A stretch of 64,000 nucleotides of DNA from Pseudogymnoascus destructans (taxonomy: Eukaryota; Ascomycota; Leotiomycetes; Thelebolales; Thelebolaceae): contig NW_020167533.1 of the NCBI RefSeq assembly GCF_001641265.1, positions 558,001 through 622,000 of the forward strand, in the 5' to 3' direction. This document shows, in pieces, positions 49,064 to 61,035 of this stretch (position 1 is the stretch's first letter; each line of letters starts with the position of its first letter). A program made the position numbers and the translations under genes. The notes under the pieces were generated by a model. The model was not told the DNA's origin and did no database searches. It saw only the letters and a list, made by a program, of their open reading frames with translations.

Positions 49064-52000
49064 TCACTTGCGTCCTCTCACCGGGTCCTCCGCAAAGCGG
49101 ATCCCGCGACTCCTCCCGCTCATAGTCGACTGGCTCTGCAGCGTCGGCACCGTCGGGTACGCCTCATCCTCATCGCCCTCTTGCTCCTCGCTGTGTCCTA
49201 GCGCTGCAATACGACGCCTCCACTCCGCAGGTGTCTCGGAATCATCCCTCGTCGCTCCGGCGACCAAATTTCTCCTCGCCATCGTAGCAGACTCTCTGCG
49301 CTTATCGGCGGGGGTAGCCACGGGGAACTTTCGGGCGGGAACATCGTCATAATCTACCCCCTTGAGGGCTTGCTCGCGGCGCCTTCGCTCAGCTGCTGAT
49401 TCCGGGACTTCACCCGAAGGAGAGCCCGCTGACGCGATGACACCCGTCCTACCCGGCAAGCCTGCCCCGCGGTCCTCGGAATCTTGTGCGTGCGCGAACA
49501 GCGCTCTTTGTTTCATAGCCACTGCGCGGTGCTCCTCGGCGTCCTCGCTGCTACGGCTGCTGCTGCTTGCCGCTCCGTCCAGCTCCTCGAGTTTCGGAGC
49601 ATGGGCGCCTGACATCGCGGCGCCGACAACTTTGGCTGCGGCTGCGGAAGCGCCGGATTGCACGTTCTTTGCGCTGAAGAGGCGGTTTGAGCCGGGGATG
49701 CTGGCATCTGCGTCTCTGCGCGCGAGATCCTTCATTGCGGGCGGTGCATCAGACCTATCGAGCACAGCTGCGCGACCCTTAGGGTCTAGGGAGCGGATCT
49801 CGTTGAGGAAGTCTTCCTTGGTGAGACGGCGGCCGGCGCTGCCGATGGTAAATCGGATGTGCTCGTCGTCCTTGTAGTCATCCTTGTTTTCCTTGAAAGA
49901 GTCGAAGATTTGGGTATCCTTGATTGCATTGAAGCCACTCCACTTGTTGAGACCTTGGATCAGTTTGCTTTGTCCAGTCTGTTGAGCCTCGGAGCTCTCG
50001 CCCTCTTGGGCGCCTGCCTCTTCCCCTGCCTTGTCCTTACGAGGAGCTTTTGGTTTCGCGGCGCCTGCTTCACCCTTTTTATTGTCTCTATGAGACGGAA
50101 GATCATACTTCTTGACGACTTCGCCATCTTCATCTTCAACAATAATCTGAGAGAGTTAGTAAAATGTGTATTAATCGAGTATGCTTCATGAACTTACAGT
50201 GTTACCGAACTGGTAAGCCAGTGCCGGGCCGCGTTTGGATTTCTGCTTGGACTTCTGCTCTTCGCCTTCATCACGATGCCTCCACTCGCCAATCTTCTTC
50301 CTGAACTGCTTGTAGCCAGTCCCGGGATGCTCAACGGTTTCCTTTGCTTTCTCCTCGAATTCGCCGAGCTTCTCTTCCTTACCCTCTTCCGGAGGAGATT
50401 GTTCGACCGAGAGAACGTCGCCATCTTCATTTTCGATTATAATGTGATCGCCCTCTTGATAAGCTTCATATGTGTGGGGATGGGACCTGTGCTGTTCTGG
50501 GCGTTCCTCCTCCTCGCCATGGTGCATAATCTCTTCCATTTCCTCATCGTGCTGAACCTTTCCAATTTCTCTTTCGCCCCTCTCCTCGCCTTCTCCTTCG
50601 CCTTCATGGCTTGTAGACTCTGGCGTCAAGGTTGCAGATGTGTTTTGGCTTTGGTTGCGAGGCTGTGGCGCGATAGCAGACTGGCTGACAGGGCCTCCTG
50701 GTCCGTATCCGTCCCATTTGGACTTCTTCCTTCGCCTAGGCATGATAGATGAACTTCGAACATTTGATTTGCCCGTATCTTCTTCCTTTTGACGTCTAAG
50801 GAAAGCTCCTGGAACACCAACAGGTGGAAGCGCCCCCGGTGGGAGATCTTCCATCTTGATATCTTCGAGATCAGTATCCGACATTTTGGACATTGACTTG
50901 GACTGTGATGAAATTCGGGGCAATCTATTCATCCAAGACGGTCCTTCTTCATTGGCAGTCGTGTATGACATCGTCAGCGTTAACGTATTGATGTGTTTTC
51001 CGAGAGTGAAAACAGCAATTGAGGATCCGTGGATGATAATAGAGGTGATAACGAGGAACGTCACGATCGGCCATATCAAGGCGATGAGATGATAATGTGG
51101 TGTGCCCTCTGCTGGGAGCACTGCCAAAGGCGTCGTAGAACCCGTCTCCAAATCTGCTCGCGCGAGAATGGCAATGAAAATAGCTCCAACTCCAATAGGG
51201 CCAAAGTGACCCGCAAACAGCGCTTCTCGCCAACTTTTTATGTCGGGTATAAATGGTTTGAGTGCTAACATAATCGGTATGCGCCGGAAGAAAACGACAA
51301 ACAACGCAATAATAACCAGTTTCCACGCGGCAGTTCCAAGCTCGGGAGAGTTGAACTGATCCCAAGGAATGATAGTGCCAAAATAGACAAAATACGCCAA
51401 ATTGAGAAGCAAATCAATGACGTTGGACACATGGGACTCTTCTGTTTTCTGTGTAAACCATCCATCGTTAGAGAAGCCTACACCGGCAGCGAAGCCAACA
51501 AGCAGGTCGTCCACGCCTAACATGCTACCCGATCCAGCACAGAAGAGTGCCAGGACAAAATAAAACACTAGGAAGGACTCTCTATCAACTAAGTCGTGCT
51601 TCTCGGCCCATCGGATTCCTCGTCTACCAATGTATCCGATGATAAAGCCGTATATCGCGCCGAAAACACATTCGTACAGGACCGAGATAACGATCCAATG
51701 GAACGCAACTTGCGAGGGCTGGGACTGGTAATGGATGATGTAAAGCCCTAGGTAGACGAAAGGGAAGGCCATGCCATCGTTACATCCAGATTCAGCGGAC
51801 AGAAGATCACGCAAATGCTTAGGTACGCGCTTGGCAAACTTTCCCTTACCAACGACCGAAGAGGCCAGGACGGGATCTGTGGCAGTGACACAGGAGGCCA
51901 CGACCAAACTCTCGAGCCAGTTCAGCGTAGGAACCATCCACCAAATGAAAAGACTCGTAATGAGCCATCCAAAGGTCATAACGGGTATGAGGAGGAAGGT

Positions 52001-52306
52001 GACGGACCTCCAATGCTTCTCCATGTAGTATTTCGGCAATTCGACGCCGATGGCGAAACATTGGACCACGAGGACGATTCGTGAGAATTCGAGGGTTATT
52101 TGATCGACATTTCCCCATGTGCTGGGGTCAATGAGGTTGGCGGCATGCGGGCCAAAGATGATGCCGCAGAGGGTGGCGACAGTCGCCTCGCCTATGTATA
52201 GTCTCTCTTTGATAAAAGACGAACATAACATAAACAGAGATGTGAAGCCCCCTAAGATGATATACACCAAATGGGGCTTGTTGATCGACAGATGCTCCCA
52301 GGCCAT
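49064..52306 (-). CDS. nha1: Plasma-membrane Na+(K+)/H+ antiporter, NHA1/SOD2 type
   Basis: CDS complement(join(49064..50146, 50198..52306)), 1063 aa, with one 51-bp intron that joins YQFGNT to IIVEDEDGEVV. The N-terminal 430 residues hold about twelve membrane helices. The ion-binding residues of this family are visible: Asp144 in TATDPVLASS and Asn176-Asp177 in ESGCNDGMAF. The long hydrophilic C-terminal tail (from about 450) is characteristic of fungal Nha1, where it regulates activity: PPGALPPVGVPGAFLRR, RRKKSKWDGYGPGGP, acidic blocks and AEWRRRIAALGHSEEQEGDE. It exports Na+ and K+ in exchange for protons. The start at 52306 precedes the first helix (HLVYIILGGFTSLFML). The length agrees with filamentous fungal members. 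Confidence 0.96.
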
Positions 52307-53082
52307 TCTGAGTCAAGGTCAAGCCTCCGAAGGCTTCGATGTCTCGAATTTGTCGGCTTGTGCCGGGGAATGGCACCTTGCTTTGGACTCGCCAAGTCCT
52401 TTGGAGAACTTCTTGTCGCGCGCGTTTCGAACAGTATCCCGAAGCTTAGGTATGCTTGTGTAGTCCTAAGCTACAAATTCCTCCTCAGCGAGCGTCGTAT
52501 TTGTAAAGGGTGCATTCAGGTCGAATGGCGCCAATGTGGAGCGCAGAAAACCGAGGATCTTGGCTCTTAGCGGGACCGCTATGAACTTGGCAAAGAGTGG
52601 ACCGCCCAGACAAGAGCTTACGGGCTGAGTGAGTCGCCAAGATTTCCAGATCTTTTGTTTGCTGAGAAGTTGTAAGAATAAAGAGAGTATTGGGAGAGGA
52701 ATGCCTCTGGTATTTGAGGGAGCAGTGAGCGTCGCTAGCGGGATTTCTGCTTGGGCGGGCAGACCGAAATCTTTTTGAGTTTGCCCAGGCTTTGCGCCTC
52801 AGTGGACTTTCCCAGCCCAATACTTGTGGGGCAATGTGGATGGGCAAAAAATGACACTGGTGTGCTGTATATGTGAAGCTGAATTCCCTTATTTAGTAAT
52901 AAAGGTTACAGAATCAATTATTTATCTTTGTTCTATATGCATTTGAATGGGAGAATGGCCATCGATTGGACTATGTATGACGGAGGTTCCCCAGGTGGAT
53001 ATATTCTGCCGGTCGGTCTAGCTCCGGTGCTGTTAGCGGTGAGCGATAACTGTTATGCACGAGTTACACCATGTGGCGCCAC

Positions 53083-53165
53083 AGAAATGCCAGAAATGCC
53101 AGAAATGCCAGAAATGCCAGAAATGCCAGAAATGCCAGAAATGCCAGAATGCCAGAAATGCCAGA
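53083..53165. repeat. 9-bp minisatellite AGAAATGCC
   Basis: Nine or so tandem copies with one shortened unit. It translates as Pro-Glu-Met repeats but lies in no recognisable gene. Confidence 0.9.
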
Positions 53166-53204
53166 AAGCCACAATACAACCAGGCGATTGGTGTCTTATA
53201 ATAC

Positions 53205-53333
53205 GCTATAATACGCTATACTATGCTATACTACGCTATAATATGCTATACTACGCTATACTACGCTATAATATGCTATACTACGCTATACTACGCTATA
53301 ATATGCTATACTACGCTATACTACGCTATATTA
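53205..53333. repeat. 10-bp AT-rich minisatellite CTATACTACG / CTATAATATG
   Basis: About thirteen 10-bp units with a regular higher-order alternation of ACTACG and AATATG variants, suggesting a 30-bp secondary period. Confidence 0.9.
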
Positions 53334-53740
53334 TACTACCGCTAGTACAACTATCATTGGACTGTAGCACGTGACTCATCTCTAATATATACTCTGTAAT
53401 CGTCGGAACCGACCCTATTGCATAGGGTCGGAGTCCAAAAAGTAGATCCCCATCCCCATCCCCATCCCCATCCTCCCTTCACGCCATGCAGGTTGTGACA
53501 TGATGAACAGCCACTCTACCTGATATTTGGAGACCAGACCGCGAAGAAACTCCTCGAGATCTAGCTCAATTTAGTCACATCATCATTACTCCCACCTCCA
53601 GCACTCCCTCGCTATCCCCTACCTCCGATATGCCTTCCAACCTCGAGGACTTGGGGGAGCGTGTGGCATTCGCAACCACCAAAATTTGTAGGTACCACTA
53701 CATAGTAATTTATATGATAAGGTACTTAAATTGATCAACT

Positions 53741-53937
53741 ACTCGTAATTCTCATATCCGTCCCACTCAAACTGGCCCTCACTCCCACTCCCACTCCCAC
53801 TCCCACTCCCACTCTCACTTTCGCTCTCTGCCTCTAGATCTGGAATTGGATCTTGATCCTCGAGAGGAATTGGATTGCCAGCTTTTTGACAGGCTTTTAC
53901 CCTCTTCTTCCGGAGGCGTTCTTGCTTCTAGGCTCCA
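53741..53937 (-). pseudogene. C-terminal part of transposon D transposase
   Basis: Minus strand, from the CTCCA border through CCACTC-type repeats that encode a Ser/Gly/Glu-rich tail, ending GQFEWDGYENYE with TAG at about 53741. It is the distal half of the transposase split by gypsy element B. Confidence 0.55.
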
Positions 53938-54172
53938 TGTAAAGCGTAAGCCCAAGGTCTCACAGGAATCCAGGGAACCAGGTCAGGAGGCAGGAAGGTC
54001 TCATATTCAGTAAGCACAATAGGTCTACGTATATACACTGACTATTCACTGGAGTCCTTCTTCCAAGGCCTCCAGCCCCCTTTTATCCAGGCGCCCTGTG
54101 CCCTAGTTTACTGAGCCCTACGGGCCCTGCCGAAAGGGGGCTCGCATGAGGGCACGTGACGCCTTCCTTACA
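53938..54172 (-). repeat. 3' LTR of gypsy element B
   Basis: A 235-bp LTR on the left side, about 95% like the right copy by eye. CTCCA precedes it. Confidence 0.93.
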
Positions 54173-54282
54173 ATTACCTCCCCCTTTAGGGGAATTGTCC
54201 CCAATTCTGAGCGGAGAGGCCGATTGCTAGATCGTATGCTTCGCGTGATTGTTTCGGCTGTTTGCTCAGGATAGGTGGAGGG

Positions 54283-54952
54283 TTATCGAGGCGCGCACCA
54301 AGCTAGGTGGTCCCGTGACCCCCCTTTGTTGTTGTTGTTGGTTGCCGCGGCCACTCCTTGTTTTGGGGCCCCCCATTCCTGGATCAACTCTTGGGTTTTC
54401 TTATATCCAAAATCAGCCAGTGGGTCGTCATGGCAAATCTTGAAGATTTCCATCCTCACTGCCTGGTTGGGAGGTACGTATACCACTCCCTGGAAGCATA
54501 GGATGCCTGCATCGTCTACTCTCCATCCTGGAGGGTCCTCTGCTCGCGCCGTTCCTGCATCCTTGGCCCTCTTAACAGCAAGCTTGTCAGCCGCCTGAAG
54601 GGTTTTGATCAAGTCTGTCAGAGGTTCGGTCGCAGCACTGTAGGCACCCTCTCCCTGTGCCATAGCTGTCACTATGACCCGAGGGACAACAGAACCTGAA
54701 CTCTTGGTGTCCGTATTGTGGTTTCTGTCCGGTCTGGCGCCGCTGGCGCTTTCACCCATACTCTGTGGGTCGATATCCTCTTCTTGAGGGCCCTGTGGGC
54801 TCATTGTCACCCCACTTACCTGCGGGGTTCCTCCAGCCTTCATGGCCTTGCGGAGGGTATTCTGAAGGGTAGGCAGCATCACGTTCTGGCTACCCCTTCG
54901 ACCTCATAATCTGGTCTTCTTGACGGCCCGTCTGCCGGGTTCGTCTTTCCAG
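54283..54952 (-). pseudogene. Truncated integrase N-terminal region of gypsy element B
   Basis: The minus-strand frame contains DDAGILCFQGVVYVPPNQAV and FKICHDDPLADFGYKKTQEL. This matches the integrase zinc region, but one expected His (GHFGY) is lost and the sequence stops after LIQEWGAPKQG. The catalytic core that should follow is absent, and the polypurine tract comes soon after, so there is a large internal deletion. Confidence 0.75.
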
Positions 54953-54957
54953 CCATG

Positions 54958-55432
54958 TGTTACGACGGAACAAGAAGGCTGGCCAACTACAGGACAGGAA
55001 GGAGGGAGGTCGCATGAGACCGGCCCTGGTACCTGGAGGGGCAGCGGGGAATAGTAGTTCCGAAAGTATCACGTGACGGACTCGCAGGATGATGAGAAGA
55101 GTCCTAAGAGTCCAGGACTCCGAGGACTCGAGTGAGTTCCCAGGAGTCCACTAGGCACGTGATGGACTCGCAGGATGATGAGAAGAGTCCTAAGAGTCCA
55201 GGACTCCGAGGACTCGAGTGAGTTCCCAAGAGTCCACTAGGCACGACGCCACTATATAAGTAGATAGTATTTCCTTAGATAGGAGCTTCGTGCTCAACTC
55301 AATACAGTATTTGTTATATACTAGTAACGTGTTACTTGAAGCCTTTGTGTCTGATCCCCTGCCTCCTCTGATAAGTAAACCTTTACGCAAGAGAACCTCT
55401 GTGTCTTCTATCGTTTAGAAGTCAGCGTTACA
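54958..55432 (+). repeat. Solo LTR of an unrelated (Ty1/copia-like) retrotransposon
   Basis: A 475-bp TG...CA sequence (TGTTACGACGG to CAGCGTTACA) flanked by CCATG at 54953-54957 and 55433-55437. It has a tandem pair of about 86-bp units (GGACTCGCAGGATGATGAGA... at 55078 and 55164) upstream of a TATA box (CTATATAAG at 55252). It is inserted in the RNase H region of gypsy element B. Orientation was assigned from the TATA position. The copia assignment is tentative. Confidence 0.8.
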
Positions 55433-55437
55433 CCATG

Positions 55438-57064
55438 TAGGCATATGGAAATCACAGGCCGATAATGCCTGCGCCCACTGCGCTTGCCTCCTTGTGAGGG
55501 CGGTGGTTTCCATGAAATACTTGAGGTTATTATGATCCATCCGTAAGGACCTCGATAGGGTATTGGCTCCCTTCAAAATAATGCCTCCACTGTTCGAAGG
55601 ACCTCACGATCGCCAGAATTTTCTGGTCGTGGGTCTCATAATTGAGCTTAGCTGGTTCCAGCTTCTTGCTGTAGAAGGCCACAGGGTGCCACTCAGCCTT
55701 CTTGCCTGGCTCTTCTATTAATTGGGAGAGGTTCCCAGCCAGGCCAAACCCTGACGAATTGGTCTCAAGCGTAATTCTGCGGCTAGGATCGAAATGAACC
55801 AACGTTGGGGCTGTAGTGAAGGCTTCCTTCAGCTGGTCGAAGGTGCCTTGCTGTTCCACACCCCAGACGAATGGGCCTGTCTGTTTACCTGCCTTGGCCC
55901 CTTTCTTAAGGCCTATCATTGGGGCCACAACGGAGGAGTATTGCTTGACAAAACGCCAGTAGAAGTTGGCAAAGCCAAGGAATACCTGGACCTCTCGGTG
56001 GGTCCTAGGTATAGGCCATCCAGCTATTGCAGCAACCTGGTCGTCCTCCATAGCAACTCCTTCCGTTGTGATGATGTACCCAAGGAAGCCTACCTTCTTG
56101 GCATTGAACTCGCATTTCGAGAGCTTCACATATAGGTTTGCCTCGCATAGGCGTCCTAGGACCTCTCGCACATGGTCAGCGTGTTCCTCCTCCTTTTGGG
56201 AGTAGATGAGGATATCATCAAGGTATACGACACATACAGTGTCAACCAGCCCTTGTAGGGTCTCATTCATGTATGCTTAAAAAGTTGCGGGTGCATTGGC
56301 CAATCCGAAAGGCATCACCCTGTACTCAAAGTGCCCGTATCGAGTACAGAATGCTGTCTTCCACTCGCCACCTGGACGAATGCGGATACAGTGGTAGGCA
56401 TTCCTTATATCAAGCTTCGTGAAGCACCTCGCCCCTTGGAGCCGATCCAAGGTCTCCGTGATTAGTGGCAGCGGGTGTCGATTCTTTACGGTGATCTTAT
56501 TTAAGCCCCTGTAGTCTACACAGAGACGTAGGCTACCGTCCTTCTTCTGGACTAACAGAATGGCTGCGCCTGCAGGGCTTACACTCCTTCGGATCCAACC
56601 CTTCTTCTCGCTCTTGTCGAGGTATTTGCGGAGCGTGGCCAGCTCCGTTTCTGATAGGTTATATACTGGCCCATACGGTAGTTCTTGGGTCCCAGTATCG
56701 ATGGCATGGGTCTTCCTTCCTAGTTCTGGCAGGTCTTCTGCCTTTTCCTCAGAGAAAACGTCAATATACGCCTCGTACTCCTTTGGGCATTTAGTGGGCG
56801 TGTTGTCGTCCATGCTCAAGGCCAAGATGAAGGCAGTATCATCTTCCTCCCACTCCTCAATATCCGTCACCTCGGCTCTCGTAATGTCGAAAGGCTGGCA
56901 CCAGGTCTGTTCGCACCAGTCGATCTGTGGGTTGACCTGTGCCATCCAATCCATACCAAGGATAATGTCTATGCCTGGGGTGTCCATGGAAAGAAGGGTC
57001 TGGGCGACAACACACTCCCTTTGGAAGTGGTCCCTAGCTCGGACCTGGGTGGTGGCTGCTCCGT
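55438..57064 (-). pseudogene. Reverse transcriptase/RNase H region of gypsy element B
   Basis: Minus strand. 56277-56987 carries DTPGIDIILGMDWMAQVNPQ (protease end) and RT motifs LCVDYRGLNKITVKNRHPLP and KLDIRNAYHCIRI, ending FGLANAPATF, then TAA where CAA is expected. 55530-56270 continues MNETLQGLVDTV, VYLDDILIYS and the RNase H start ITLETNSSGFGLAGNLSQL (Asp-to-Asn at the first catalytic position) and KLNYETHDQKILAIVRSFEQ. The frame is broken again near 55530 and by the CCATG solo LTR. Confidence 0.88.
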
Positions 57065-57979
57065 TGTCATACTGACATTCGTTGCACTCAGTTTGCTATC
57101 AAACTCAAGAGCAAACTTAGAAATCTCCTCCTCAAACCTACAAGTCACTATACATATTTTGGCTTGTCACACCAACAACAAGAGCAATACTACTCAACGA
57201 TTGCTACAATCCTCTATGATACATTACACGTCATTGCTCCTTAGTTACTGGGCCGATATGACCACATAGCATATCTCTACAACCCTCTATGATTCATTAC
57301 ATGACATCACTCCTTAGTTACTGGGCTAATATTACACATGACATATCTCTATCAACTAGAGGCCTAGGAACATGAACGATAGCTCCAAAAGCTTCTACAA
57401 CCCTCTATGATTCATTAAACATCATCGCTCCTTAGTTACCCACAAGATTGGTTAAGTTATGACATAATTTGTCTATAGGGGTACTCTGACCTTGGACCTC
57501 CTTTCACTTCCTATAGGCTAGGAACCTAGGAGATGGTTCTATGGGAATCTCTTACATTGACTACAGTTACCAAGCCTGGTTAGTTATGGAAAGTCTTCGA
57601 AAATAAGAGAACTACACTCCTTTAGCATAAATAGGATTGCCCTTTCTTGAAGAAAGGGCAAGCAGACAATACAGTAAATTGACTATCACATACTTCCACG
57701 TCTTTTCCAAGCTTCCAAGCATTGATCTTGTTACTCCTTGTTTTTGAAAAGTCAGTGAGGTGCTAACCTCTGACTTATCCCTTATCCCTGAGTTCTCAGA
57801 CTCAACATTTATACAACTTGTCTAAACCACTCCACTACATCATACACCTGATTGCTGCATTGTGGAATAGTCTAAGCTACAACCCTTTGGCTCTGTTTCC
57901 TAAGACAGTGTGTTGTCTTAGTAAAATCATCCCTTCCTTGGGTGGCTAGATTCTCACATCTGGTGCACCCACCATTACA
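57065..57979 (+). repeat. Solo LTR of retrotransposon A (variant with internal triplication)
   Basis: A 915-bp LTR with TCCGT at 57060-57064 and 57980-57984. The segment around 57215-57360 replaces the usual sequence with extra copies of a CTCTATGATTCATTACA...CTCCTTAGTTAC block. It sits in the protease region of gypsy element B. Confidence 0.95.
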
Positions 57980-57984
57980 TCCGT

Positions 57985-58469
57985 ATATCTCAACCTCCTT
58001 TCCGTCAACTGCTCTTGCCTGTGGTGGTGCCTTATCTCGGCACTCCAAACCCCTCTCCTTGGCAAACAGAGGGTGGATGGTGGACACGTCAGATCCTGAA
58101 TTGAGGAGGGCTTTCACCTTGTGCCATTTAGGGCCTACCTGCACCTCTACCTTGATGTCCATCCTCCTTAGCGCCCTGAGTTTCCAAGGCTCAAGTGGGA
58201 GTCACCCTTCTTCTTTGGTGTGGGTGTCAAGCTTCCTTACGCCCAAACCTGTGTGTTGGCGTGGGCTTCGGCATTCCTTGGAGAAGTGGCCCGTTTTGCC
58301 ACAGTTATAGCAGTTCCCAAACGGGGTCGACCTTGTATCCCTACCTTGCATAAGGGTTCTCCCTCTCATCGACTGTTGGTCTTGTTGGCGGTGCTTATAC
58401 CAGGAGGGCATCCTCTCCCCTGGTGTTGAGGCTCGAGGAGCCCCTGCTGCTGGCGAAGTTGCCCCTTCG
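57985..58469 (-). pseudogene. Gag knuckle and protease start of gypsy element B
   Basis: Minus strand. A CCHC zinc knuckle CYNCGKTGHFSKEC lies at about 58310-58270. Then comes the protease block MDIKVEVQVGPKWHKVKALL followed by NSGSDVSTIHPLF, where the catalytic DSG has become NSG. A frame change separates the two. Confidence 0.82.
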
Positions 58470-59421
58470 TGTAATGTTGGGTGCACCAGATATGAGAATC
58501 TAGCCACCCAAGGAAGGGATGAATTTACTAAGACAACACACTGTCTTAGGAAACAGAGCCAAAGGGTTGTAGCTTAGACTATTCCACAACGCAGCAATCA
58601 GGTGTATGATGTGGTGAAGTGGTTTAGACAAGTTGCAACAAATGTTGAGTCTGAGAACTCAGGGGTAAGTCAGAGGTTAACTCCTCACTGACTTTTCAGA
58701 AACAAGGAGTAACAAGATGAATGCTTGGAAGCTTGTAAAAGACGTGGAAGTATGTGATAGTCTATTTACTGTATTGCCTGCTTGCCCTTTCTTAAGGAAA
58801 GGGCAATCCTATTTATGCCAAAGGAGTGTAGTTCTCTCATTTTCCATGACTTTCCATGACTAACCAGGCTTGGTAAATGTATTAGAAATCAAGTGCGACC
58901 CACAACTAGCTTGCTAATCATGTAGTGAACGTAAGAGAATCCCATAGAACCATCTCTTGGGTTCCTAGCCTATAGGAAGTGAAAAGGAGGTCCAAGGTCA
59001 GAGTACCCCTAAGACAAATTATGTCATAACTTAACCAATCTTGTGGGTAACTAAGGAGCGATGACGTGTAATGAATCATAGAGGGTTGTAGAAGCTTCTA
59101 GAGCTATCGTTCATGTTCCTAGGCCTCTAGTTGGTAGAGATATGTCATGTGTAATATTAGCCCAGTAACTAAGGAGTGATGTCATGTAATGAATCATAGA
59201 GGGTTGTAGAGATATGCTATGTGGTCATATCAGCCCAGTAACTAAGGAGCAATGACGTGTAATGTATCATAGAGGATTGTAGCAATCGTTGAGTAGTATT
59301 GCTCTTGTTGTTGGTGTGACAAGCCAAAATATGTATAGTGACTTGTAGGTTTGAGGAGGAGATTTCTAAGTTTGCTCTTGAGTTTGATAGCAAACTGAGT
59401 GCAACGAATGTCAGTATGACA
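58470..59421 (-). repeat. Solo LTR of retrotransposon A (variant), opposite orientation
   Basis: A 952-bp LTR with CTTCG at 58465-58469 and 59422-59426. It shares the internal triplication with the LTR at 57065 but keeps the long-type segment and the AAGCAGGCAA site. Confidence 0.95.
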
Positions 59422-60600
59422 CTTCGGTGGGAAAAACCACCCCGGAAGGAACTCTTCCTCCTTTCTGGTTGTCCTTGTCGAGAGTAGGGGTCTTCTCTGT
59501 CGCCCACCGGTTCGTCATTTCCAGCATTGCTGGGATATTGACAACAGCGTCCCTATGGGTGGTAAAACGTTCTGCGTACCCCCCCTCGAGGAGGCGCTGC
59601 CTCATCTCTGGGTGAATCTTTGTCAAGAGGTGGGTGGTCCTTTGCAACTCGGTATAGGGTTCCATCTCTCATTCGAGGTCCTCAAGATAGGCCACAAACT
59701 TGCGGATGCTCTGTCCTTTTCTCTGGTTGGCCGCGTTGTATTTCAAGGCCGCAGTGTGCTGTCGGTTGGCTGGATCGACATGGAGGTCTTGAAGAAACTC
59801 CTTAAATCCAGCGATGTCTAAGGGGTCTATATATCCCTCTTCTTGGGAGGCGCACCGGTTATCCCACTCCTTCATAGGGTCTCCCTCTAGGTATTGGGCA
59901 GCGAAGGCCACCTTCAATTGCTCGGTTGGAAACACCCTTGGTTGGTATCGGAAGATGGCACGGATTAAGGCCATGAACTCGTTGAGCTCTCAGGTTGATT
60001 CGCCCTTGTATATCTTAGGTTCCTTGACCCTTCCTATTGGTCTTTGGGCCGGCGTGGTTTCCATCGATACCGTGGAAACAGTGTCCATTTCCAGCCCCTC
60101 CTGGCGAGGGTCCTCCCACTCATCTTCAGTATCCTGGTGTCGCCTCTTTTGACGACCCTCTTCTTTGATCAGGGCTTGCTTCTTTGCAAAATTCTGTACA
60201 GCCTCAGGGTTGTTACGATGGTCATAGAGGTGATGATGCCAGTCCAGTAAAAGTAATCTAGATTGAATCTAAAGAGAGAAGAAGAAGAAGAAGGAAGGAA
60301 GGTGAGGCTATTCCTCATAACATACAGTTGTCTGCTTAGCAGTTGTAACCTTGTGGCTAAGGCTACACCCGTAATCCCCATAACAACTGTAATAACCGTA
60401 ATAACCGTAACAACCGTAACAACTGTAACAACCGTAACAACCGTAACAACGGTAACAACCGTAACAACCGTAACAAGCTGTGACAAGCTGTGAGCTGTAA
60501 TCGTAACAAGGGTAGGCGTTGTAGTCGTCGCCGTGCGTCCTTCGGAATAGCTCTAGGGCCTCCTCCATGGTATTGATGTAAGCCCTTTAGTTGTCCATTC
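59422..60600 (-). pseudogene. Gag region of gypsy element B
   Basis: Minus strand. 59669-59974 reads IFRYQPRVFPTEQLKVAFAA, QYLEGDPMKEWDNRCASQEE and FLQDLHVDPANRQHTAALKY, a retrotransposon Gag core. 59411-59665 continues with PYTELQRTTHLLTKIHPEMR. An in-frame stop separates the two, and the 5' part degenerates near 60000. The upstream part, 60240-60500, is simple repeats. Confidence 0.8.
60255..60490. repeat. Simple repeats in gypsy element B leader: AAG run and 9-bp TAACAACCG array
   Basis: AGAAGAAGAAG at 60270-60300 and about eleven copies of TAACAACCG-type units at 60380-60480. They lie near the 5' end of the gag region. Confidence 0.85.
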
Positions 60601-60795
60601 GTTTCCAAAGGTCAGCCAACTTCGAGGCCATGCTCTCGCCCCAGTCTGCTGTAGAGTGGCTGACTTCCACGGGTGTAGCTCTTAGAGCTGGCTCAGTCGC
60701 CTCGGTCGCTGGTGTCGCCCCCCCAGAGGTCGCTCGAGTAATCCGTTTTTGCCATCCTGACCCAGTAGGCTGGATATGGGTAGAGTGAATAGAAT

Positions 60796-61030
60796 TGTAA
60801 AGCGTAAGCCCAAGGTCTCACGGGAGTCCAGGGAACCAGGTCAGGAGACAGGAAGATCTCGTATTCAGTAAGCACAATAGGTCTACGTATATACAGCGAC
60901 TATTCACTGGAGTCCTTCTTCCAAGGCCTCCAGCCCCCTTTTATCAAGGCGCCCTGTGCCCTAGTTTACCGAGCCCTACGGGCCCTGCCAAAAGGGGGCT
61001 CGCGTGAGGGCACGCGACACCTTCCTTACA
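60796..61030 (-). repeat. 5' LTR of gypsy element B
   Basis: A 235-bp LTR, followed by the CTCCA duplication at 61031-61035. It differs from the left copy at roughly ten positions. Confidence 0.93.
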
Positions 61031-61035
61031 CTCCA

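Larger units (their letters stand above)
52307..53398. other. Intergenic region with two minisatellites at its right end
   Basis: This is the antiporter promoter side; no gene is supported. The right third is repeat arrays (listed separately), ending 65 bp before transposon D. Confidence 0.5.
53938..61030 (-). mobile_element. Gypsy element B, complete ends, internally decayed and nested
   Basis: LTRs of 235 bp at 53938-54172 and 60796-61030 (TGTAAAGCGTAAGCC to CCTTCCTTACA), flanked by CTCCA duplications at 53933-53937 and 61031-61035. Order on the minus strand: 5' LTR, Gag, knuckle, protease, RT, RNase H, integrase N-terminus, polypurine tract (AAAGGGGGAGG near 54185), 3' LTR. The integrase core is missing. 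Three solo LTRs are inserted in it: two of family A and one unrelated. Stops, frameshifts and a protease Asp-to-Asn change show that it is dead. Confidence 0.93.

Noticed and set aside
52928..53374. 148-aa ORF with PEM and YAILRYN repeats
   Set aside because: It is the translation of two minisatellites (9-bp and 10-bp units) with no conserved protein feature.
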